Part shown: positions 1 through 6,799 of the stretch, piece after piece | Numbering within the stretch: the stretch's first letter is position 1 | Layout: each line of letters begins with the position of its first letter | From: Oscillospiraceae bacterium | GTDB lineage: Bacteria; Bacillota; Clostridia; Oscillospirales; Ruminococcaceae | Length of the DNA stretch: 29,455 nucleotides | Direction of reading: 5' to 3' | Assembly (NCBI GenBank): GCA_016296485.1 | Contig: JAEDJF010000008.1 | Location: 1 to 29,455 of the forward strand | The notes under the pieces: model-generated | Database searches by the model: none | Seen by the model: the letters and a program-made list of their open reading frames with translations, nothing else | Told to the model about the DNA's origin: nothing | Made by a program: the position numbers and the translations under genes

Positions 1-581
1 AACATATTGATGACCTGCGCCTGAATCGAAACGTCAAGAGCGGAAACCGGCTCGTCACAGACGATGAACTTCGGGTTCACCGCAAGAGCCCTTGCAATGC
101 CGATACGCTGTCTCTGTCCGCCGGAAAACTCGTGGGCGTAACGGGTGGCGTGTTCGGCGTTGAGCCCGACGTATTCCATAAGCTCGAGAATCTTCTCCCT
201 GCGCTCTTTGCGGTTGGAATAGAGGTGGTAAACGTCAAGGGGCTCGCCGATGATGTCCTCGGCGGTGGAGCGGGGGTCAAGGGAGGAATAGGGGTCCTGG
301 AAAACCATCTGCATCTCCTTGCGAAGGGAGTTTATGTTTTTCTTCGTTACCTCTTCTCCGTTAAATTTGACCGTGCCGCCGGTGGGCTCGTAAAGTCTCA
401 AAATGGAGCGTCCGACGGTGGTTTTACCGCAGCCGGACTCGCCGACAAGACCGAGGGTTTCGCCGGGGCGGATGCAGAAAGAAACGTCATCCACCGCTTT
501 AAGGGGAACGGTTTTGGAAAAACCGGTGCGGACGGGGAAGTACTGTTTAAGGTGTTCAACCTCCAGCAAATATTCGCTCAT
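1..581 (-). CDS. oppF: Oligopeptide ABC transporter ATP-binding protein OppF (C-terminus outside window)
   Basis: One of the two ATPases that power peptide uptake through the OppBC channel, on the inner face of the membrane. The 193 visible residues hold Walker A GESGCGKT (47-54), a Q-loop FQDP (94-97), the signature FSGGQRQR (152-159) and Walker B FIVCDEP (172-178) followed by the D-loop SALD, so the nucleotide-binding domain is nearly complete. The frame is open to base 1; the rest of the ATPase and the usual OppF C-terminal region lie beyond the edge. The ATG at 581 shares four bases (ATGA) with the oppD stop and has a strong GGAGGAG site seven bases upstream, so translation is coupled. 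The family assignment is firm; peptide specificity (oligo- or dipeptide, or nickel) cannot be read from the ATPase. Confidence 0.9.
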   Translation of the reverse strand, partial: MSEYLLEVEHLKQYFPVRTGFSKTVPLKAVDDVSFCIRPGETLGLVGESGCGKTTVGRSILRLYEPTGGTVKFNGEEVTKKNINSLRKEMQMVFQDPYSSLDPRSTAEDIIGEPLDVYHLYSNRKERREKILELMEYVGLNAEHATRYAHEFSGGQRQRIGIARALAVNPKFIVCDEPVSALDVSIQAQVINM

Positions 582-1603
582 GTTTCTCCTCCTTCCTCTT
601 TTTCGGGCAAATCTATGTAACCTACGTTGTCACGGGTGTTTATCCAGCAGGAAGCCTTATGGTTTTCGTTGATGAAGCGTTCCTCCGGAACCTGCTCAAG
701 GCAAATTTTCATTGCCGAGTCGCACCGGGCGCAGAAAGCGCAGCCCTTCGGCATATTGAGCATATTGATAGGAGTGCCTGCGATGGGAACGAGGCGTTCC
801 TTCATATTGTTGATGTTCGGAATACTGCGAAGAAGTCCCTTCGTGTACTCGTGGCGGGGATTATAGAAAATCTCGTCCGCCGTTCCGCGCTCACAGAAAC
901 GACCGCCGTACATTACGACAATCTCGTCGCAAAGCTCGGCGATAACACCGAGGTCGTGGGTAACCATTATAATCGCCATTCCGAGCTTTTTCTGAAGATC
1001 CTGCATAAGCTCGAGTATCTGCGCCTGAATGGTGACGTCAAGAGCGGTGGTGGGCTCGTCGGCAATGAGTATGTCGGGCTCGCAGGCGAGCGCCATAGCT
1101 ATCATTACACGCTGGCGCATACCGCCGGAGAGCTCGAAAGGATACTGTTTAAGACGTTTTTCCGGCTCGTTGATTCCGACGAGCTGGAGCATCTCAATGG
1201 CCCTTGCCCTGGCTTCCTCCTTGCTCTTTTTGGAGTGGATATTGATGGCCTCAATAAGCTGATTTCCGATGGTGAACACCGGGTTGAGGGAGGTCATAGG
1301 ATCCTGGAAAATTATTGAGCAGCATTTTCCACGGAAAGTACGCATTTTTGCTTCGTTCCATTTGGAAATGTCCTCGCCCTTGTAGTAAATTTCGCCTTCG
1401 ACGATTTTACCGGTGTCCGCGAGTATCTGCATAATGGAGTACGCGGTGACGGATTTGCCCGAGCCGGACTCTCCGACGATACCGAGTACCTTTCCGGCGT
1501 CAAGGTTAAAAGAGACGCCGTTTACCGCCTGTACCTCGCCGTTTTCGGTGAAGAAGGAGGTGTGAAGATTTTTTACGCTTAAAAGATGTTCATATTCCTG
1601 CAT
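578..1603 (-). CDS. oppD: Oligopeptide ABC transporter ATP-binding protein OppD
   Basis: Second ATPase of the peptide importer. It has Walker A GESGSGKS near residue 44, Q-loop FQDP, signature LSGGMRQRV, Walker B ILIADEP, the switch histidine in VTHDLG and, after the ATPase domain, the oligopeptide-transporter C-terminal extension with a cysteine cluster (CAFCARCDSAMKIC plus a later Cys). That extension is known to bind an iron-sulfur cluster in some Opp/Dpp ATPases. I chose the ATG at 1603 because AGAGGTGA sits six bases before it; a GTG at 1612 would add three residues and overlap the oppC stop. The length of 341 residues is normal for OppD. Third gene of the operon oppB-C-D-F. Confidence 0.92.
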   Translation of the reverse strand: MQEYEHLLSVKNLHTSFFTENGEVQAVNGVSFNLDAGKVLGIVGESGSGKSVTAYSIMQILADTGKIVEGEIYYKGEDISKWNEAKMRTFRGKCCSIIFQDPMTSLNPVFTIGNQLIEAINIHSKKSKEEARARAIEMLQLVGINEPEKRLKQYPFELSGGMRQRVMIAMALACEPDILIADEPTTALDVTIQAQILELMQDLQKKLGMAIIMVTHDLGVIAELCDEIVVMYGGRFCERGTADEIFYNPRHEYTKGLLRSIPNINNMKERLVPIAGTPINMLNMPKGCAFCARCDSAMKICLEQVPEERFINENHKASCWINTRDNVGYIDLPEKEEGGET

Positions 1604-1608
1604 TCCAA

Positions 1609-2679
1609 TCACCTCTTCAGTTTCGGGTCGAATGCGTCACGGAGACCATCGCCAAGCAAGTTAAGGGACAATACGACAAGACAAATCATAAGCGCCGGGA
1701 AAACGAGCTTATGAGGATAGGACTGGAGTCCTTCGCGCGCCGCGTTTGCAAGGGAACCGAGGGAGGGCATCGGGGCGCGAACGCCGAGTCCGATGAAGGA
1801 AAGGTAGCTCTCGGTAAAGATTGCGGAGGGAATCTGCAAAGCGGTGGAAACGATAATTACGGAGATGCAGTTGGGAAGGATGTGCTTACGGATGATTCGG
1901 CTCGATTTTGCGCCGACGACCTTCGCCGCAAGTATGTAGTCGTTCTCTTTGATTGAGAGTATCTGTCCGCGGATAAGACGCGCCATACCTACCCAGTAGA
2001 GAAGTCCGAATACGATGAAAAGGGAAATCATATTGGTGCCGAGTTTTGCAAGCGTTGAGCCGGCTTTAAAGACGAGCACCTCGTTGAGCACGACGGAAAG
2101 AAGTATTACCATCAGCATATCGGGAAGGGAATAGATTATATCGACGATACGCATCATAATAAGGTCAACCTTTCCTCCGATATAGCCGGAAATGCTGCCG
2201 TAAATAACGCCGATGATAAGTACTATAATGCTGGCGAAAAAGCCGACGCAAAGGGAAACGCGGGTGCCATAGATGACGCGGATGAAATAGTCGCGGCACT
2301 GTTCGTCGGTTCCGAAAATGTGAGGGAATCTTTCGCCGCCGTTTGCAATGTATTGCTGCTCCATTTCGCTGTATTCAAAGGGAGCGAGGTTTTTTGCGCC
2401 CTTGTCGCGCTTTCCGTTGACGGAAAGGATTTCGGAATACTCATAGGGAACAATCATCGGAGCGACGACAATAACAACGATAATAATTGAAAGAAGAACA
2501 ATACTGAGCACCGCAAGAGGGTTTTTGAAAAGCTTTCTCATACCGTCGCGGAAAAAGGTGGTGCTCTTGCTCATAACGTCCTGCTGACGTTTTTCTTCTT
2601 CGGTGGCGGGCTCAAATTTGCTGAGGTCGATTTGAGCGCTTAAAATATTTTTTTTCGGGAGGTTGTTTTCGTTTTCCAT
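1609..2679 (-). CDS. oppC: Oligopeptide ABC transporter permease OppC
   Basis: Membrane subunit of the peptide importer. The 356 residues start with a polar cytoplasmic stretch of about 50 residues, then a first transmembrane segment (IVLLSIIIVVIVVAPMIV), then an OppC-type N-terminal region and a binding-protein-dependent transport domain with about five more helices. The coupling-loop motif AAKVVGAKSSRIIRKHILPN, which contacts the ATPases, is clear. Between the first and second helices lies a long extracytoplasmic loop ending in FGTDEQCRDYFIRVIYGTR, where OppC/DppC proteins typically have FGTDxxGRD, so a Cys takes the usual Gly place. It lies 15 bases after oppB and overlaps the start region of oppD. 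Confidence 0.92.
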   Translation of the reverse strand: MENENNLPKKNILSAQIDLSKFEPATEEEKRQQDVMSKSTTFFRDGMRKLFKNPLAVLSIVLLSIIIVVIVVAPMIVPYEYSEILSVNGKRDKGAKNLAPFEYSEMEQQYIANGGERFPHIFGTDEQCRDYFIRVIYGTRVSLCVGFFASIIVLIIGVIYGSISGYIGGKVDLIMMRIVDIIYSLPDMLMVILLSVVLNEVLVFKAGSTLAKLGTNMISLFIVFGLLYWVGMARLIRGQILSIKENDYILAAKVVGAKSSRIIRKHILPNCISVIIVSTALQIPSAIFTESYLSFIGLGVRAPMPSLGSLANAAREGLQSYPHKLVFPALMICLVVLSLNLLGDGLRDAFDPKLKR

Positions 2680-2694
2680 TTTAATCTCCCTTCG

Positions 2695-3609
2695 TTAATC
2701 GTACTGAATGCGGGGATCGACTACTTTGTAGAGGATGTCGCATATGAGGTTTGCAACTACCATAAGGGCTGCAAGGAAAATCGTTGTCGCCATAATGAGG
2801 GTGTAGTCGCGGTTGTTGATGGCGCTTACAAACTTGCTTCCGAGTCCGCCGACGGTGAAGATGGTCTCAACGACCATGGAGCCGGTGATTATGTAAGCAA
2901 TTTGCGGTCCGGCATAGGTGATGACGGGGATAAGGGAGTTACGAAGCGCGTGTTTGAAAATGACTTTCCATTTGCTTACGCCTTTCGCTTTGGCGGTGCG
3001 GATATAGTCCTGACCGAGGGCGTCAAGCATACTCGTTTTCGCGAGACGGGTGGTGTACGCCATCGGATATGCCGCAAGCGCAATCACCGGGAGAAGGTAG
3101 TTTTGGGAGTTAACGCTCCAAACCTGGAACCATTCGAGCTGGATACAGAAAACAAGGAGCAAAAGCGTTGCAAGAACGAAGCTCGGAACCGCCGTGAAAA
3201 GAGTTGAGAAGAAAATAATGACACGGTCCGGAAGCTTGTTCCTCATAAGTGCGGCAATACAGCCGAAAACGGTTCCGCAAACGAGAGCCACCGCCATGGC
3301 CATAAGACCGAGCTTCGCCGAAATCGGGAAGGACTCGCCTATGATTGCGGAGATTTCGCGTCCGTTTTTAAGGGAAACGCCGAAATCGCCGTTGAAAATA
3401 ACCTGTTTAAGATAGTTTACGAACTGCTCGCCGACGGGCTTATCCAATCCGTAACGAGCTTCAAGAGCCGCAATAGTGGCTTCGCTCAAAGCTTTTTCGG
3501 AGTTAAAAGGACCGCCCGGAACAGCATGCATAGCAAAAAATGTGATTGCACAAATTACAAAAATAGTAACTATCGCAAGAAAAATACGCTTGATTATGTA
3601 TTTTGCCAC
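2695..3609 (-). CDS. oppB: Oligopeptide ABC transporter permease OppB
   Basis: First gene of the operon and partner permease of OppC. It opens with the typical OppB/DppB helix (IIKRIFLAIVTIFVICAITFFAMHAVPGGPF, where the PGGPF loop is a family hallmark) and carries the coupling loop YIRTAKAKGVSKWKVIFKHA, with about six membrane helices in 304 residues, the usual size. The start is a GTG at 3609 with GAAAGGGG about nine bases upstream; an ATG two bases earlier is in another frame. It is transcribed from the promoter at 3669-3697. No substrate-binding protein lies upstream, so oppA must be past the left edge or elsewhere. Confidence 0.92.
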   Translation of the reverse strand: MAKYIIKRIFLAIVTIFVICAITFFAMHAVPGGPFNSEKALSEATIAALEARYGLDKPVGEQFVNYLKQVIFNGDFGVSLKNGREISAIIGESFPISAKLGLMAMAVALVCGTVFGCIAALMRNKLPDRVIIFFSTLFTAVPSFVLATLLLLVFCIQLEWFQVWSVNSQNYLLPVIALAAYPMAYTTRLAKTSMLDALGQDYIRTAKAKGVSKWKVIFKHALRNSLIPVITYAGPQIAYIITGSMVVETIFTVGGLGSKFVSAINNRDYTLIMATTIFLAALMVVANLICDILYKVVDPRIQYD

Positions 3610-3668
3610 ATTTTTTCGCCCCTTTCATCAGTACTTATTTAAAGCAATAATGCGTTAAAATATTTATT

Positions 3669-3697
3669 ATAATACCACCCTAACACTTTAAAGTCAA
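3669..3697 (-). promoter_or_regulatory. Sigma-A type promoter of the opp operon
   Basis: On the minus strand a TTGACT (-35, 3692-3697) is separated by exactly 17 bases from TATTAT (-10, 3669-3674). The predicted start near 3662 gives a leader of about 50 bases before the oppB GTG. The rest of the 288-base gap (3610-3897) is AT-rich, with no gene or further structure seen apart from the terminator at 3863-3891. Confidence 0.65.
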
Positions 3698-3862
3698 TTA
3701 GAATATTAAAAAATTTTTAATGAAATTAAAAAGTCCCGGATTTTAAGTCCGAAACCTGTTTTTAAACTGCAAAATAATAAAATTTATATTGCCTCTTACT
3801 GTAAAAAATACATATAAATTAGCTGCTAATAAAAGCGCTTCTCAAAAACTCAGTCACAGTTA

Positions 3863-3891
3863 AAAAGACCGCCCACGGGGGGCGGTCTTTT
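3863..3891 (-). terminator. Intrinsic terminator after the glycosyltransferase gene
   Basis: Perfect 12-bp stem (AAAAGACCGCCC, five-base loop, GGGCGGTCTTTT), seven bases past the gene end at 3898. Read on the minus strand it ends in a run of five T; it would also work in the other direction. Confidence 0.85.
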
Positions 3892-3897
3892 CTGGAT

Positions 3898-4836
3898 TTA
3901 TTTAATTATCTCTTCAATAATGTATTTCGGTCTGTGCTTCGTTTCGATATATGCCTTTCCGACGTATTCGCCCACAACTCCCAGAGCTGCGAGGTTCGTT
4001 CCGCAGCAAAGGAAAACCGACGCGATTATCCAGCCAGTTCCTCCGACGGAAATTCCGAAAATCAAAAGAACCAGGAAAACGAGCATCGCGAAAAGGGCGG
4101 CGCCGGAAACGAAAAGCCCGCCGAAAAGAATCATATCAATGGGGCGCGTGCTGAAAGAGGTAATTCCGTTCCAGGCAAGGTCGAGCATTTTTTTGACCGT
4201 GTATTTGCTTTCGCCCGCAAGGCGGGGACGGCGCTCGTAATAAACGACGCCGTTTTTGAACCCAAGCATCGGCACCATTCCCCGAAGGAAGAGGTTGACC
4301 TCGCCGAACTCCGAAAGCGCCTCAATAGCCCTTTTGCTCATAAGACGGAAGTCCGCGTGGTTGAAAATTACGTTCGCGCCGAAAAATTTCATAACGCGGT
4401 AATACCCCTCGGCGGTAAAGCGTTTTAAAAATTTGTCGCTGTCCCTCTTGTCGCGAACTCCGTAAACAACGTCGCAGCCCTCGTTGAATTTGACTATCAT
4501 TTTGTCGATGGCGTCAACGTCGTCCTGAAGGTCCGCGTCGATGGAGACCGCAGCGTCGCAGCATTTCGCCGCTTCCATAAGTCCCGCGAAAAGAGCGTTT
4601 TGGTGCCCGCGGTTGCGGCTCAGTTTCACCCCGGAGAAAAAGGGATTTTTGCCGTGATAGTCTGAAATCATCTCCCAGGTTCTGTCCTTCGAGCCGTCGT
4701 CAACGAAAAGTATCCGGCTCTCCTTTGAGATGAGCCCCGCCTCAATGAGCGCGCGGTATTTGTTTGAAAGTATCTCCGCCGTTTGGGGAAGGACTTCCTC
4801 CTCGTTGTAGCAGGGGATAACAGTGTAGAGTATCAT
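3898..4836 (-). CDS. GtrB-type glycosyltransferase family 2, polyprenyl-phosphate glycosyltransferase
   Basis: Family 2 glycosyltransferase that likely moves a sugar from a nucleotide donor to undecaprenyl phosphate at the inner membrane face, giving a lipid-linked sugar for surface glycans. The 312 residues show the GT-A start (TVIPCYNEEEVLP), the metal/nucleotide site SIDADLQDD (about 98-106), the conserved AGESKYTVKKMLDLAWNGI segment before the membrane part, and two C-terminal helices (about 233-285), the layout of GtrB, CsbB and YfdH. The ATG at 4836 lies four bases after the stop of the upstream pseudouridine synthase gene, with AAGGTGAC as ribosome site. GtrB enzymes work with GtrA proteins; one is encoded divergently at 5651-6106. 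The sugar cannot be read from the sequence. Confidence 0.85.
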   Translation of the reverse strand: MILYTVIPCYNEEEVLPQTAEILSNKYRALIEAGLISKESRILFVDDGSKDRTWEMISDYHGKNPFFSGVKLSRNRGHQNALFAGLMEAAKCCDAAVSIDADLQDDVDAIDKMIVKFNEGCDVVYGVRDKRDSDKFLKRFTAEGYYRVMKFFGANVIFNHADFRLMSKRAIEALSEFGEVNLFLRGMVPMLGFKNGVVYYERRPRLAGESKYTVKKMLDLAWNGITSFSTRPIDMILFGGLFVSGAALFAMLVFLVLLIFGISVGGTGWIIASVFLCCGTNLAALGVVGEYVGKAYIETKHRPKYIIEEIIK

Positions 4837-4840
4837 TTTG

Positions 4841-5557
4841 TCACCTTGTTTCAGCCGTTTTTGTTTGTTTTATAAGTTCAAGTTCCCCGGGGGTAATTTC
4901 CCGGCATTTGCCCGGGGACAGATCCTCCGGAAGATGAAATCCGCCGACGGAGAGCCTGTGGAGCTTCGTGACCTTCGCCCCGAAGCAGCCGAACATCCGC
5001 TTTATCTGGTGGTACCGCCCCTCCGAGAGAGTGACGGTGGCGGTCCGTTCGCCGGTAATTTCGAGCAAAGCGGGTTTACAGACCCCGTCGATAAGCTCCA
5101 CTCCGTTTTCAAAGCCACGCTTCATCTCCTCCGTCACCGGAAGGTCGATGGTCACGGCGTAGGACTTTGAAACATGCTTTCGCGGAGCGAGAATATCGTG
5201 GGCGAATTCGCCGTCGTCGGTTATTATCATAAGCCCCGTTGTGTCCTTGTCGAGCCGCCCGGCGGGAAAGAGCCCTTTTCGGGAAAGCTCCGGCGGGACG
5301 AGCTCAAGGACGGTTTTCTGCTCCTGGTCCTCCGTTGCGGAAACGTAGCCCTCGGGTTTGTTGAGCACAATATATAAGTGCTCTTTTCCGCTTATTTTCT
5401 TCCCGTCGAGAAGAATTTCGTCGTTTTCCGACACTTTATATTCGGAGGATTTTATTACCGCCCCGTTTACCGAAACTTTTCCGCCGGAAATGAAACCCTT
5501 GGCTTCCTTTCGGGAAAGGGCGGTCCTTGATGAAATTATTTTGTCGAGCCGTTCCAA
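4841..5557 (-). CDS. rsuA: RsuA-family rRNA pseudouridine synthase
   Basis: Converts a uridine in ribosomal RNA to pseudouridine; the RsuA/RluB/RluE/RluF group acts on 16S or 23S rRNA. Residues 1-50 form an S4 RNA-binding domain; the catalytic motif GRLDKDTTGL has its aspartate at 103, and LNKPEGYVSA and EGRYHQIKRMFGCFG are typical of the group. The segment FAHDILAPRKHVSKSY resembles RsuA (16S) more than RluB, but the target is inferred. Length is 238 residues. The start is a TTG at 5557, the only possible initiator after the GGAGGAAGGAGG site, with rather long spacing (about 11 bases). First gene of a two-gene unit with the glycosyltransferase. Confidence 0.85.
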   Translation of the reverse strand: MERLDKIISSRTALSRKEAKGFISGGKVSVNGAVIKSSEYKVSENDEILLDGKKISGKEHLYIVLNKPEGYVSATEDQEQKTVLELVPPELSRKGLFPAGRLDKDTTGLMIITDDGEFAHDILAPRKHVSKSYAVTIDLPVTEEMKRGFENGVELIDGVCKPALLEITGERTATVTLSEGRYHQIKRMFGCFGAKVTKLHRLSVGGFHLPEDLSPGKCREITPGELELIKQTKTAETR

Positions 5558-5586
5558 AAAGAAAAAATCCTCCTTCCTCCGGGCAC

Positions 5587-5615
5587 TTGATTTTGTGTCC
5601 CGAAAAATATAAAAT
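5587..5615 (+). promoter_or_regulatory. Promoter of the GtrA-like gene
   Basis: TTGATT (5587-5592), 17 bases, TAAAAT (5610-5615). The predicted start near 5622 leaves a leader of about 30 bases. No comparably clear promoter was found for the divergent rsuA gene in this 93-base gap. Confidence 0.55.
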
Positions 5616-5650
5616 AGAAAAAGACTACAAAATTAAAGAGGCAAAAAATT

Positions 5651-6106
5651 TTGAAAAAGTTTTTCGATTTACTTAAAAAAGGCGATTTCAAAGGGATTTT
5701 CCTTGAAAAAACCGATGACACCTTTCTCCAGCTTTTCCGCTACGTTTTCGTCGGCGGAGCTTCCTTCGTGGCGGATTCCGCCGCGCTCTATGTAATTACC
5801 GAGCTCGGGGTGCATTACCTTATCTCGGGAATACTTTCCTTTACTTTCGGTCTTTGCGTGAACTTCGCCCTCTCGAAATGGCTGGTTTTCAGCAAAAAGA
5901 ACGAGGGCAGCGAAAAGATAAAGGAGTTCGCCGTCTTTGCCGTAATAACGGTCATCGGGCTCGGGATAACGGAGTTTTTGATGTGGGTATTTACCGAAAA
6001 GCTCTTTTGGTACTATATGATTTCAAAAGCTGTCGCCGCGGTAATAGTCCTTTTCTGGAACTTCTTTATGAAAAAGCTCTTTCTTTACCGGACGAAGAAA
6101 AACTGA
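5651..6106 (+). CDS. GtrA family membrane protein
   Basis: GtrA proteins are small four-helix membrane proteins thought to help move lipid-linked sugars across the membrane, or to aid the linked glycosyltransferase. The 151 residues have a charged N-terminus and four hydrophobic segments (about 28-48, 54-75, 90-112, 120-142), with the family signature FLQLFRYVFVGGASFVADSA at the start of helix 1 and a basic C-terminus after WNFFMKKLFLYR. The TTG start at 5651 is supported by AGAGG about ten bases upstream. It is divergent from the rsuA/GtrB-like pair rather than in operon with it, and is followed by a strong terminator. The family is certain; the role is inferred from family and neighbourhood. 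Confidence 0.88.
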   Translation: MKKFFDLLKKGDFKGIFLEKTDDTFLQLFRYVFVGGASFVADSAALYVITELGVHYLISGILSFTFGLCVNFALSKWLVFSKKNEGSEKIKEFAVFAVITVIGLGITEFLMWVFTEKLFWYYMISKAVAAVIVLFWNFFMKKLFLYRTKKN

Positions 6107-6116
6107 TTTTTTTAAG

Positions 6117-6144
6117 GCGGGAGGGCAATGCCCTCCCGCTTTTT
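6117..6144 (+). terminator. Intrinsic terminator after gtrA-like gene
   Basis: Nine-bp stem GCGGGAGGG / CCCTCCCGC with a five-base loop, then five T. It abuts the end of the convergent gene at 6143; on that strand there is no T run, so it serves mainly the plus strand. Confidence 0.85.
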
Positions 6145-6799
6145 ATCTCAAAATAAGGCTCACAACGAAGGTTACGCACCCGATTCCGAAAAACACGGCG
6201 AAGCAGGCAACTACGCTTCTTACAAAATTTTTCGTACCGATGAGGTTTTTGTCAATGAAGAAATAGGGGTAAGGCGTGTCCTTTCCGTAAATATTGATTT
6301 TGAGCACGGCTCTTATGAGAATGAAAATGAAATACGCTGTCGGAATCAAAAGCCAGAGCACCGTGCTCAAAAACGGAATATCCTTGTTTGCGAAAACGAG
6401 CCAGTATAAAACGGAGCCCAAGGGAACGATATAATGGACGCAAATATTGTTGGGGGTGAGTTTTCCCGCCTCCCTTTCGGCGTCGGTAAGGGCTTCTTTT
6501 TTAATAATGATTGCCGGGTAGAGAATGAAATGATAGACGAGGAAAGTGACGAGTATCATATTCATTATGCAAAACTGTAAAATTCCGTTTTGCGTGAAAG
6601 CGTAAAATCCGCTTTCCGGGAACAGCCCCGAAATGAGCACCGAGAGCTGAAAAATGAGCACGACGATGTTGCTCATATTCGTGTAGTACGCAACAAGATT
6701 GCGCCGGTGATTCGGGTCCTTCATGCTCCCGCCGAGAAACAGCCCGTAAAAAGCCGCCCCGGCAATTATGAGACCCAAAACCGACCTTAAAAATATCAT
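6143..6799 (-). CDS. Pr6Pr-family integral membrane protein
   Basis: Membrane protein of 218 residues with about six predicted helices: 1-22, 43-60, 72-95, 121-138, 145-168 and 192-216. It matches the Pr6Pr family by its helix pattern, by YYTNMSNI after helix 1 (family members carry a F/Y-T-x-x-S-N motif there) and by the conserved loop DTPYPYFFIDKNLIG. The molecular function of these proteins is unknown to me; distant relatives include the FAR-17a/AIG1 group, some of which are lipid hydrolases. The start ATG overlaps the ygiQ stop by four bases (ATGA), so it is translated in step with ygiQ. It has no clear terminator of its own. Confidence 0.75.
   Translation of the reverse strand: MIFLRSVLGLIIAGAAFYGLFLGGSMKDPNHRRNLVAYYTNMSNIVVLIFQLSVLISGLFPESGFYAFTQNGILQFCIMNMILVTFLVYHFILYPAIIIKKEALTDAEREAGKLTPNNICVHYIVPLGSVLYWLVFANKDIPFLSTVLWLLIPTAYFIFILIRAVLKINIYGKDTPYPYFFIDKNLIGTKNFVRSVVACFAVFFGIGCVTFVVSLILR

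Noticed and set aside
1..1100. Similar sequence blocks near 15-70 and 1021-1085, seen as a possible repeat
   Set aside because: They are the homologous Walker B/D-loop regions of the paralogous OppF and OppD ATPases.
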